From Paramecium pentaurelia (lineage: Eukaryota; Ciliophora; Oligohymenophorea; Peniculida; Parameciidae), in NCBI GenBank assembly GCA_905183005.1, contig CAJJDO010000053.1:378165-442164 (forward strand): 64,000 nucleotides of DNA. The letters are read 5' to 3'. The translations under genes and the position numbers were made by a program. Positions 12,238-23,900 of the stretch are shown piece after piece. The notes under the pieces were generated by a model that was not told the origin of the DNA, did not search any database, and saw only the letters and a list, made by a program, of their open reading frames with translations. How positions within the stretch are numbered: the first letter of the stretch is position 1; every line of letters starts with the position of its first letter.

Positions 12238-12292
12238 TTATTATTATACAATCAATTATTTTTACATAAGATCCTAAATATTTTAATATTAA

Positions 12293-13916
12293 TCATTCTC
12301 CAAATTTCTAACGAATATATTCAAAAATCTATAGTGCTTCATTTTATCTCTTTAGAAAGTTTAATGTTTTAGCTATTAAATTAATAATAATTAAATACCT
12401 TTATTAGTTAAATATTCTGGTTTCTCTACATACTATAATGCAGATTCAAAACATTCTAATGCTTATTAATATCTATCTAAAGATAGTAAAGTTATGCCTA
12501 AAATTATAATTCATATAACCTTTTTAATTTAATGAATCTGGTGAATTGGGTTCAATGGCTAGAGCAGCATCAAAATATTTCAAAGATTCTTCATATCTTT
12601 TTAGAGTATGTAATGCAACTCCTTTTGATAAGCGAATTTTATACCAACATTATGATTTATAGAGGATGAATTTTAATCTAATCCAAGTGCTGCTAAATAA
12701 CAATTTAATTCTTAAGCAGAATTTCCTAATTTATGTAAAATTGCCCCTTTAATTATATTAAAAAAATTACCTTTCAATTACAAATATTGTTATTTAGTGT
12801 TTATGTCTAGAGCTTTATTTATAATTTCAAGTGCTTTGTCGTATTTTAATGATTAATATAAAGCTTGAGCTACAAATTAGCATAACAAATAACCTTTCTT
12901 CAGATAAAAATCTGGATCAACTCTAATCTCTAAAGCTTTATCATAATTTTAGATTGCTTCATCAAAATGTTCAAGGGCTGATAAGCAGAAACCTATTAAT
13001 TTAAATTTCTAATTCTTACCTTTATGATAATAAACTGTTTCTATTTTTAAATCTAATCTTAAACAATCATTAAAGCAATCCACTGCTTCTTCATACTACT
13101 CTAAATGCAATAAAGAAAGACCTAATTTTTAAATCAACTGTTATTACCCTTTATCAAATATGCTTACTCAAGATCGGAATTAATTTTCAAAGCTTAATTA
13201 ATAAAATTTAAAGCATCCTAGAAATTATTTTGTTTAAATAAATCAACAGCTAAAATAAATTTATAATTTAACCTGATGTTAGACATTCTAATGCTAGTTG
13301 TTCTTAATTTACATTTTAGGGTGGATTTCTTTATTCTTAAGTTTTATTACTATTTTATCTTTCCATAGAACTTTGTGAAATTTATTCTAATGGTTTAATT
13401 GAAATAGTCTGAGAATTTAAATATGGTTAAAAAAACTAATCAAAAGACTTTTCAAATTTTTTTATCTCATCTAATTAAATACCTAAAAAATAGAATAAAA
13501 TATATACCTATATTGTTGTTTTTTACAGATTTATTCAAAGTAAAGCTTCTCCATTATTTTAATTATTCTAATTGATTTTGAATTTATGAACAGTCTTGAT
13601 TTCTTAGTTATGCTTGTAATTTAATCAGTCTATCTTTTTCACTTGAGATGAATTTCAGATTTTTTTTGAATTAATCTATTATATTTTACATTTTAATTTA
13701 TTCTGATTATTCCAAATTTTGTAAGATAAGAGTGCAATCAGATATCATTTATATAATTTGATTGAATCTCAAACAATCATTTTAATGTCTAGAATGTTAT
13801 TTAGAAAAACAATCAAAACATATTTATTTAGGTTTATCACATTCTTAATTGAAACAGTATCCAATTATTGGTTCATTAGAATGATCTACTATTGTGCAAA
13901 GATAACCATAATCCAT
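12293..13916 (-). CDS. B-box-like zinc finger, coiled coil and TPR repeat protein, 475 aa
   Basis: Eight introns of 22-27 nt, every one needed to keep the frame, give exactly 476 codons. The N-terminus has a cysteine/histidine cluster (CFNQECDKPKQICFDCFSKQ followed by HSRH) like a B-box zinc finger. A coiled coil covers about 60-150. From about 230 to the end there are roughly six TPRs, for example YEEAVDCFNDCLRLD, FDEAIQNYDKALEI and YEESLKYFDAALAIEPN. TPRs bind proteins, and the zinc finger plus coil resembles TRIM-like scaffolds without RING. A shorter model starting at 13286 (MSNIRLNY) fails because an intron removes that start and joins the halves. Confidence 0.75.
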
Positions 13917-14118
13917 TTTTATTAAAATAATTAATTTCTTTTATTTTTTAAAAAGATTTTAGTTGTTTCTAATTCTATTAAAAAATTGTTTTGTATTAAT
14001 ATGTACAATTTAAGATGGTCAAAGATATTATATAAAAAATATTGATCATAGTTAAATGCAGTGAGTGTCTTAAACTTTAAAGAATAAATTAGGCATTCCT
14101 GTGATTTCATTGAAATCC

Positions 14119-16753
14119 TCATTTAAGATCCCTTAATTCATTATATTAATAATTACCAAATATAAATGGAGGTTTGATAATATAACCTTAGGCATTTTAG
14201 ATATCAACCATTTTTGGTCTATAAGCAGTACTAAATCTGCCTAATCCAATTACATTATCTGAAAATTTAACTTTAGTGTTCACTATGAATTATGGAATAT
14301 AAAGATTTTAATCTATTGGTACTTATACTCCACATTAATTTAAAATAGATTAAACTTATTATAATGTAATTTCATCATTATCTAATATAAATTTTGATAA
14401 TTTACATTCAAATACAAAAATACTTGTACTACTTTAATCAGAGGATATCAAATATACTTTAATGTTTCCAGATTCAGACATGAAAACCTTTGCATTATCA
14501 ACATTAGAAACACTTATAAACCCATTATAAATAAGTCTTTGATGTTATGCTAATTTACATTTTGCCCATCTATAACATTCTTTACAAAAACTACTAATAA
14601 CTTTATCTGATGAAAGTGAAACTTCAGAATTGGATAGATTGAGTTATTCAAAACCTTCAAAATATTATTTAATGTAGGCATTAAAGTCATCACTTGAATG
14701 TTCTTGTAATTTAATTCCCTTAAATCCAAATTCCTATTTAATTCTCAATATTATTATACAGTCTTTATAAGATTATCTTTATGCTAATTAATTATTTCAT
14801 TATCTAAATCTATTTTTGTATTTAGAGTTGTCAAACAATATAAAGAAGTAAATGCATCTGTGTTTTATATTGTATTTTTATCACAAGTGAGGTAAAGATG
14901 TTATAAAAATATAGGATCGAATTATTTTGGTTAATCTATATCAGTTGGTCTTCTAATGCCTAGGATAATATTATATTATACCCATTACTGTAAATCTGGT
15001 TTCAGAATTAACACTTTAAACAACTTTCCATTTGAATCCTAATTCTTTTAATTTAGTTGTAATTTCTTTATTAGCTTAAAATGAATCATTCTAATTATAA
15101 TGGTATAAAGACATTCTAATTTCTTAACAAGGATCAATTTCCCAAATAAATTAAATAATAATTTTGAGTAATTCTTAAAATTATAATGGATCTATTGTTG
15201 AAAAATGACTTAATACTAATCTTCTTTCTTATAAAGATTAATCTAAATAACATTATCCTAATGCTAATAATTATGATTTTTAATATATTCCTAAACAAAA
15301 ACTATCATCTTATTAATCATATTAATTTTGCATTAATTAAATTTCTCCTCTCCATGAATTTTTAAAATCTTCATTAATATTATTTAAATGATCAATAACT
15401 TTTTCATCATTAAGTTTACATTTTATAACTTTTAATGTATCATCATCTTCAGTAATTCCATGTGATTAATCAATTATAGGTCCAGCTGTATTAATTGAAT
15501 GTTATTATTTTTATTCAGATAATGGAATACTTATTTATGCTTATTATTTATTATTGGAATCATATGGTGTTACTTTAACTGAGTTTTATTTTTAAGGTGT
15601 AGCACTTACTTATTTATTTGGTTATCTAGTTGGAATACTTTTTGGAATTGAATTAATGATTTCATTTTAATCATGCTATTTATAAATTATTCTCTAAAAA
15701 TGATTTAAAATATAAATTACTTTTTAATTTTAACTTTATTCTTATCTTTTTGGAGGTCTTATACGTCCTGGATGAATTGGTTTTTCTGGACTCATTTTAA
15801 TTTGATCTTTTGAATTAGCTTGATTGTGTATTGATTTATCATCTTTAATAATTGATTATACTTCTTCTTATATTATTATTTCACAATTTTTAATTCTTTT
15901 TAATAAAGGTTTGGATATGAATTAAACAATTTTATTAGGATCTTCAGCTGGTTTAGTTATAGCAACAAAGAATGGATCTGGTTTAATTGAAAATTGATAA
16001 TGATTTGATAGTATTGAATTTGTTATGTATTAAATATCTTTTCTCATCTAAAAAATTGATATGATATTTATACTTTAATTAAATAATTTTCTCTTAGGTA
16101 TAAATATGGAAGAGAAATACTCTCATGGGAATGAATATTTACTAAGAATTTCATTAAATATTATCTCCAACCTAAAATTTGTTCTACTACATTAATTGAA
16201 AGAATCCTTAAATGTGTTATTAATTCAGCACTTTTTTGTAATAGTTATTCATCTCCAGGATAATCCTAAAATTATTAGATATGATTAATCAAAAATGCTA
16301 AACATTTTTCTCTAGATTCAACAGCTTACATACAAAGCTTATTTATTTATTTATATAATACTTATATATGAGATTTCTTTTATTACATTTCTTCTATTTC
16401 AAATTGAATTGCTTAATTATTTTTTGGTAGTGTTTGCAAACACATCAAAAATAACTATCTAAATAATATGTATATTCATATTACCTATGAAACTCAGGTA
16501 TATTGTAATAATCTTAAACTTCAATTAATTTAGATGTATTATTAATTTACTTTGGTTTCTATTTTTCTACGGATTCATTTTTATTTTAATTTTAAACATA
16601 AAATCTATTATTCCAATTTTCTTCCTAAGTGAATCATCAAATAATCAATACTTTCTTCTTTAATTAATTCATAACAATTAAATGTCGAGATTTCGTATTT
16701 ACTACTTACTCCTATTTTGATTTACGATGTTCCATAAATTATTGTTCAAACAT
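14119..16753 (-). CDS. Large unknown protein, about 820 aa, start uncertain
   Basis: Six clear introns (31, 26, 26, 27, 22 and 26 nt) join conserved-looking exons. Segments include LINHIQQFQDYPGDEQLL, VEQILGWRQYLMKFL and SISLPYLYLRENYLIKM in the first half. A Ser/Pro/Gln-rich middle follows, then WEIDPCQEIRMSLYHY, KELGFKWKVVQSVNS and FCKECYRWAKCKL, and the protein ends NELRDLK. I do not recognise the family. The first exon is a problem: from ATG 16753 a 17-nt intron is required, shorter than any other here, so the true start may differ. The composition suggests a cytosolic scaffold rather than an enzyme. Confidence 0.55.
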
Positions 16754-16982
16754 AAATATATAATAATAATATATATATTAATATAACTGTTTTATTTATT
16801 ATCACTCTTTTTTATCACATTAATTATCTTAAGTAGAAGCCTTTTTTGAGTTTATATAATTGTGTCAATATTCAATATCCATTAAAATAATAAATCCTCT
16901 TTATTTATATATATATTTCTTATAGCCATATAAAATGATTTATGAACTAAGATTTTTACGTATAATAATTTAAATAATTAAA

Positions 16983-17507
16983 ATGAAGGCAATGTGTCCA
17001 TTACTTAGACGAGATAGTTTTAGTGAGGAGGACCAGCTATAATAACACAGTGAGTGTGATTAAGTTGAATTTTAGCTAACCAATAACTGGTGTTAAGCTG
17101 AGGCTGACACCGATCCCAATATAATCGATTTAAAAAGCCCCTCAATTAAAAAGAAAAGACAAGGCCGATACAAGAATGTACCCTATACCTTTGGTCGACA
17201 CTTCAGGAATTGGATTGTGGCTGAGGTTGAATCCATAAGATGTCCAGTTGTTTAAAAATTCATCTCCAAACGTAAGACTAATCCTAGATATCATGACAGT
17301 TTTAAGGATTTTAATGAACTATTCCAACACTCAGGTATTGGTAGATAACTAGGTTAAATCTTTTTTGGACAAAAGAAATGGGTATAATACTTACTTGGGA
17401 ATGAAAGAGTAGATGGTTTCTAAATATATTTTGAAGTTGAAAGATCTTATTATGAAGCCTCCATAAAAGGAACTAAAATCACTGAACAAAAGGTGAGAAA
17501 TCTTTGA
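16983..17507 (+). CDS. Unknown basic protein, 174 aa
   Basis: An intronless frame of 175 codons. The product has an acidic N-terminal part, a basic patch (KKKRQGRYKNVPYTFGRHFR) and a compact C-terminal part (FFGQKKWVQYLLGNERVDG). Codons are visibly less AT-biased than in the neighbours (CGA, CGT, GAC, CTC and CCC are common), suggesting strong expression or selection on codon use. No motif known to me. A gene-poor kilobase follows it. Confidence 0.6.
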
Positions 17508-17815
17508 TAAACTTATTTATATAAATTTTGCTTGTGCATTTTTTTATATATTTTTATATCTATAAATTAAATATCTCTTTATAATATATTGATCCTAAAT
17601 TTGTAATCTTGAATCACAAATAAATTTTAATCTCAAAATGGAAACAGAATATTATATAATAACTAATTAAGAAATAAGAAAATTTAATATAATAAGACTT
17701 AAAAACATAATTAGTTAATTATATATAAAAGAATATTATTTAGATTTTATTATTTCTTTTTCTTCATTTATATAAATGTTACAGTATTTACAACAGTATT
17801 ATCTTGTAACTATGA
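17508..17815. other. AT-rich spacer, nothing recognised
   Basis: About 300 bp after the preceding gene with no convincing coding or RNA structure. Confidence 0.4.
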
Positions 17816-18270
17816 TCAAGATGTTATATTAGAGTGAGAAAGCATACAAATTACTATTTAGACTTTATTCTTGAATTTTTTCATAAAGGTTTATAATTTA
17901 TAATTTTAATTACTTTAAGATATTTTCAATTTTTTATGTATCTCTATTTATGAATTATATTTTATTGATTTATTTAAAATATTTATAAAACCAGCTTTTA
18001 TGATATTTTCATCAATCATAATATTCCCTTCTCCGTGAATCATATCTTTGCGTATGGAACAATCTTTTTGCATATCTAGATCAACAAAATTCTACTATAT
18101 TATTCACCAATATAGATAGATCTTGTATTTCATTTTTTAAAGTTCACTAATAAATTCCATTTCTATATGCAATCATATAAATTAATTTTACTGTTAAATT
18201 TTTATTATAAATTTTAAATTCGAAAACTTGATCTGCATATAAAAAACAAACCTTTATTAATTATTGTTAC
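17816..18270 (-). pseudogene. Decayed ORF with an in-frame TGA and a frameshift
   Basis: On the minus strand three coding-like pieces follow each other: FEFKIYNKNLTVKLIYMIAY, then TLKNEIQDLSILVNNIVEF, then VDLDMQKDCSIRKDMIHGEG and INILNKSIKYN. An in-frame TGA separates the first two, and a one-base frame change separates the second and third. No intron solves either break. It is therefore probably a pseudogene. The last piece faintly resembles the region before an ATPase fold of sensor kinases (NIL..SIKYN), but that is too weak to name it. Confidence 0.4.
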
Positions 18271-18394
18271 TCATTTATACAACAAATGTAATTACTTCAG
18301 AATACATGTATTCTTTTCTATTATATACACTACTACTACTATTGAGTATAAAGAGTATTATTTATGACCATCTAATTAATAGGTCGAGAGAGAT

Positions 18395-18499
18395 TAGTAA
18401 ATAATTGAATAGAAGAAATCATAATATTTTCAATATGGGATTGATGAATATCTTAAAAAAGATCAGTCATCTTATTTAGTTATACAATATTAATAATAA
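18395..18499 (+). pseudogene. Short remnant resembling a CK1-family kinase
   Basis: The plus strand reads YGIDEYLKKDQSSYLVIQY and then loses similarity. Complete CK1-family kinases carry this block just before the hinge; the intact kinase at 56224 has GKEGDSTYLVIQYLGRDL at the same place. Upstream bases give only low-complexity Gln/Lys residues and no ATG-linked kinase N-lobe. It reads as a leftover of a duplicated kinase gene. Confidence 0.4.
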
Positions 18500-18555
18500 A
18501 TTAATTTTAATATTTTAATATTTTAACTTAATTAGTTATATATATATATATATTT

Positions 18556-19179
18556 TCAAGAGTCAAATACATTTTGAATTAATTATGGATCTTCTACTTC
18601 AGTCACATCAGCTGATTATTTTTCTTGCTGTTCTTAAAACATAAATTATTTATTATCTATATGTTCAGACTTAATTTAATTTTAATTGATTCCTTTCCAA
18701 TCGATTTCAAATCGAGTTATACGGGGTTTATTATTGAAGATTTAACGTGAAATATCTTCTATAATAATTTTAGGGGGATCGTTCTCTATATTCTCTGAAG
18801 AGGTATAGGTAGTGTAAATATAGTAACCTACTCTAAAGAATTCGTTTTCTTTGTAAGAACAAGTAAGAATGAAGGCTGTAATACCCAGTAATTCGTTTTG
18901 GGGAATTTTTTACCAATCAGGAGGATTACATTCTAAAGTAAAATGTTTAGCTCCTGCTTAAAGAGGTCCCATTGAGAACTAATCAAGTATTTAATCATGT
19001 GTCTCATCTTTAGGTGAACCAATAAAGAGAAGCCTACAATTTAAATATTTGATATACATCCATTCGATTTCATCTTCAATGTCAACAATAACATCAAAGT
19101 AAATATCAATATTTATAGGACTTTAGAATGGCTATGGCTTATCATCAATGACAATGTTGGTTATGTTGACTAAAGACAT
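18556..19179 (-). CDS. ASF1: Histone chaperone ASF1
   Basis: An intronless frame of 208 codons. The N-terminal 155 residues form the ASF1 beta-sandwich: start MSLVNITNIVIDD, then FDVIVDIEDEIEWMYIKYL, GPLQAGAKHFTLECNPPDW, GITAFILTCSYKENEFFRVG, and PRITRFEIDW, the strand that contacts H3-H4. A Gln/Glu-rich tail follows, as in yeast ASF1 though less acidic. It hands H3-H4 to CAF-1 and HIR during replication and transcription. The gene starts 52 bp downstream of the 7TM protein's stop. Confidence 0.92.
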
Positions 19180-19230
19180 TAAAGTTTTAAATTAATTATT
19201 TAATGAATTAATAGAGGAATAATATTAATT

Positions 19231-20306
19231 TCAATTAGGTACATAGGTTTTGGCTTTCTGTTTCATTTCCATTATATTTACTTTTTACTTTTCTGAACCA
19301 AAAACTTTAGGTTATTTTTGTGTTTCAGATTTAATGTTGGATGAATCTCTAGAAATTGCCATTTCTGCAACTTTTGATGGAGTACCTGAAATTCTTATAT
19401 TATTTGTTAATTAAGTTTCTGTAAATGTTTAAGTTTAAGTATGAGCATAGGAATATTATTCACTTTCTTCAATATCAGATGCAGCAATTCCTAACAATTT
19501 TGACATCTTATAAACTTAAATTTTTTATATGTAAGGATTCAAACCAAATAAATAATTGTATTATAATATTTAAGTATTAATTAAAGCTAATAGTATATTA
19601 TAATAAACATTAAGAGAATTTGTAAATTGAGCTGCTATTACAATCAATAAAAATGGTGTATAACATATTAATTATGTAAATAATGCTACTTTAAGAGTTT
19701 TAATAAAATTTTAACGAAATTGTATTGTAAAATCTTAAGCACTATTATCTACTTAATTATTAATTAATACATTCTAAGCATTTTAATAGATAAGCCTGTA
19801 AAAATTGATATTATTATCAATATGAAAGTTAAAGGTGCAAATAATACAATAACTTAAAATCTATTATTTGGTGGATAAAATATTCTATAATATGAATCAT
19901 AGACAAATAGATTTAATAAATTAAATATAATAGGCACAATAATTGCAAAAAATACAAATTATTTTTAAGATTTCTTCATTTCATCAAGAAATTCTTTTGT
20001 TTAGGTTTATAATAGAAAAAAAGTTAAGAATTATAGTATAGCCATAAATGCTAATGATTATTGTAATGTTAATGAAAATGTTATCCATGTACCAACACAT
20101 ATAGGATGTATATCAAAAGTTTCTTTACATAAAAACAAATTAATAATTTCTGCTGTAAGTGTAAGGATTGCAAAAAAGTACATTAAAAATATAAAGTTAT
20201 CAATAGGATTTTTCTTTCTGGTTATAGTCAAACCTGCTCTAATCAATCCAGTGAACATATTAATTGACATAATAATCAATTAGATAACATTCAAGTAATT
20301 TAACAT
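19231..20306 (-). CDS. Seven-transmembrane receptor-like (GPCR-like) protein, 348 aa
   Basis: One 29-nt intron joins two frames. Seven hydrophobic segments are visible: about 10-32, 42-66, 80-110, 128-150, 160-183, 205-228 and 232-258. TM6 contains CYTPFLL and TM7 ends LNPYI, recalling the CWxP and NPxxY signatures of G-protein-coupled receptors. The first loop has a Cys pair (FLCKETFDIHPICVG). The overall type is closest to cAMP-receptor-like GPCRs. The last 90 residues are a polar Ser/Thr/Gln-rich cytosolic tail (for example SDIEESEQYSYAHTQTQTF). The tail alone looks like a separate 91-residue ORF starting at 19506, but the frame is continuous. Ligand unknown. Confidence 0.6.
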
Positions 20307-20435
20307 ATTATAAATTAAATAAATTCTTTATAATTTTCATTCAAATCTGCAAACAAAAAAGAATAAAGACTATGATAAAATGTTATTGTAATAATAAATA
20401 TTTTATTATTATTATTATTATGTTTATTATAAGGA

Positions 20436-20930
20436 TCAGAAATCCTCTCTATCTAATATTCTGTTACATTCAGCCAGAACCTTATTTCTTTCTTTTCCAA
20501 GATAATATGTTTCACCTAAATTGCACATATCAAAGTATTTTTTATTATGTTTCAAAAATTTAATTGGTTAAAAGTATAAATAAGCAATTGGCCAAACAAC
20601 AAAATAAGGAGCCCATGAAAATCTCTTAGTCTAAAACATTCTAACCATTGAAACAGCTGCAGCACATGCCCAACCATCAACAATAGAAGAATAAGTCACA
20701 TCATAACGATATCTAATTTATAGTATTTTTAAAAATCAATACTCTCTTCTAACAACATATCCCCAATCTCTTTCTTCTTATGTTTTGTAAAAATTAGTGT
20801 CAAAGTCAGCAATAAATTTCTAAACAAATGCCTTTCTTAATTTAGCAGCTTGCATCTCTTCAGCTGTATATCCACGTTCGTATTCCATTTCTTCTTTAGC
20901 ATTCACATATCTACGAATTGCTCTAGACAT
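20436..20930 (-). CDS. Small protein with one or two membrane segments, probably mitochondrial, 154 aa
   Basis: One 30-nt intron. A basic, helical N-terminal half (AIRRYVNAKEEMEYERGYTA) is followed by a hydrophobic stretch (FSWAPYFVVWPIAYLYF) and a polar C-terminus. Ciliate respiratory complexes contain many lineage-specific subunits of this size and shape, but nothing in the sequence proves that role. It is divergent from the next gene with 45 bp between the starts. Confidence 0.55.
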
Positions 20931-20975
20931 TTTTTATTTAATTAAAATATATATATATATATTATTTCTCAAGAT

Positions 20976-23900
20976 ATGGATCCAGGCAAATAATCAATCA
21001 AAAGCAGTATAAAAGGTGGAATATAACCTAAAACATTTGGTAATGCAGGATAAAATCCTAATATGTCTGGTTAATTGGGTTAAGAATAGAAACCTAAATC
21101 TAGATTTGTATAACCTAATATGACTAATTATGCACCAATACCAGCATCATAAAAAGTCTCTATTAAACCAGTAGATATGAGTTAATAATCAAATAAAAGA
21201 AATGAAGATGTTAATTTAGCTACTTTTCTTGTACCAGATGGAATGACTAAAGAATAATATTAATAATAAAGTGCTGTTGTTTCTTAAAACTTTTAGATAG
21301 TTGATTTATATCCTGTTTAAATTAAAGATAATGATATTAAGGATGAATAAGATACTGCTGCAAGTTAAGAATAAGAGGAAGTGACTCCTTATTAAATAAG
21401 TGTTTATCATTATAGAGCTCCAAGATAAAATTTTAATATTGTTTTGAGTATTAAAGATTCTGATGATAGAAATACAAGAAAGGAAGTTAATTATTAAGAA
21501 ACAGAAATTGGAAAATTTGGTAATGCTGCAGTTAATATGATTTATCGATAAAAATTATTGTACTTACCTTAAAAGTCTATAAAATTAGAATAATAATAAG
21601 GTAGAGTTTTACCTGTTGCACTTGAAACATTGCCATAATCATAAGATAATTTTAAAAGAATTTCAATTAAATTATGTGATCAAGTATAAGCAATTTTATA
21701 ATAAATAAAAGAAAATACTTCATAATTTGATTAAGTTGTCAAAGAATTATCAAAATATTCTGTTGTTTCTTAAGTAAAATAAATAGTTATTGATAAATCA
21801 TATAATAAAATTTTGGATAGATTAAATGTATTACAATAAATAATGAATTAAAATTTAAATAAAATAAATGAACTTATTTAACTTACTGAAATTTAAAATG
21901 AGAAAGTTCCTGCAGTATCTATGTAAAATATGATTGATTTTATCATAAAATTGCCATAATAATAAAGCATTGAATTTTCATAACTTAAATATGCTTCATT
22001 TTATACATGTTAAATTATGTGTAAATAATTGGAAGTACAAGAAGAATAATGTACTAGTTGTTCTTAATTTGTTATTCAATTTAATTAAGGTGTTGATGCT
22101 GTACAAATTCTATATGATTTTGCTAAATTAAAGATACCAAAATTATATAATAAATTGGATATAAGTAATAATAAATTAAATTTAATTGTGTTACCATATT
22201 TAGAATTTAGATAAAAAAATGATTTTATTCTTTAAGATATATAGAAAGTATAATTGAATTATAATTTATAGTATTTAATAAAAATGCAAGAGAAGAAGTA
22301 TTTCATTATGAAAACTCTAATGTAAGAAATTATGACCAAAGAAGAAGTGGAATAATTAGATTAAAATTATATCTTAAATTAATATGCAACATATAGAAAT
22401 CAAATAATTAGAAATCCAAATAAATTTAATTATGAAATTCTTAAAAAAAGACCACTTTTCATTTTATAATAAATTAAATTGTAACAATTCTTATGAATTA
22501 GACTCTTTCATGCTTAATTATAAATTGAAGATTTATTTTATAAAATCTAAAATTTGTAAAATGTATATGATACCTATGTTCAATTTCCAAATTTAGAATA
22601 ACAATTAAGACAAGTTTAATTGAATAAGATGAAAATCTAAAAATAAACATTAGAGACAGATGATTAAGAAGTATTTAGAGATAAAGTAGTTGAATTAAAG
22701 TAAAAAATGATAGAGTTAAATTAGACAAGATATGGATATTTTGTTTAAATTTCAAAATATGTTTCCTAGTGAAGTTGAAGGTCTTCCATATGGATTTATT
22801 CGTATTAAAGATTGGATAGATTGTGAAATTGGATCTGGATTAACTTTATTAAGAATATTAAATAGCAAATTACATTCAATAGATATATTAGAAAATTAAA
22901 TTAGTGAAGCTGAAGGTTTATAATTAATTGAAAAAAGTAAAAAACTAATTTCATAAATTTTAAAATTAATTGATTAAGAAATTCCATTATAATATTATGA
23001 TTCTAAATTAAAATTACCAACTGAAATATAGAATGCAGTCATAGAAATTACAAATAAATATTTCTTAGATGATGAAACTAAATAAACTCCTTAAAAAACT
23101 CCTTTATAATTACCACTTGCTACACCAAATGCATAAATCAATTTATAAGAATAATGTAGTAAAGTACTTGAAAGATTGTCTAAAGCAAGAGAAAGTATTT
23201 TGATTAAAAAATAAATAATATAAGAAATAAGTTCTTAATATACATCACTTAATGATTATTGCTTTAAATATCAAATTTGGGAACATATCAATGCAACTAG
23301 ATATTTAATGACTTCATAAATGTTTTATGATATTATTTCTACAATAATTAGTGTAGAACCATAAAGATTTACACTTGATGGTATTATTAAAAAAATTAGA
23401 GATCATATGATATATTTTGAAATGAATTAAAATGTTTAAACTAGCATTTATTTTAAAGTACATTTAAAAGATGGTCTATAATTATTATAATTATTTAAAG
23501 ATAGTTAAGATGAATATAGTAGATTATTAATAGCTAATTCAAAAAAACCAGGATCTGTATCAATTGATTCATTAGTAAATTCTTTAACTAATAATGTTAA
23601 TAATTTTCTTAAAATTAAGACTTGCACATTAACATAATAAAAAGATGCTATTTTAAGAGCTATGCCTATGTATATTGGCATGATAAAAGAGTAATTTGAG
23701 GATTCATCTAAAGCTGCTGAACTTGATTAAAAATTTTCTGAAGCTGAAACAGTACTTGCTGAAACAGATACATTTTTTGAAAAAGGAGAAAATAAATTAG
23801 GAAAAATCTATGAATTAGGAGTTGAAGCAGTAGGTTAAGAAAAAACAAAAAAAACAATGTCTCTTGAATAATTTAGAATGAGTTTAGGTTTTGATTCATA

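Noticed and set aside
12293..13286. TPR gene starting at 13286
   Set aside because: A 23-nt intron overlaps that start and joins the TPR part to the upstream zinc-finger exons.
19231..19506. A separate 91-residue gene starting MSKLLG
   Set aside because: The upstream frame is continuous with it after a 29-nt intron; it is the cytosolic tail of the 7TM protein.
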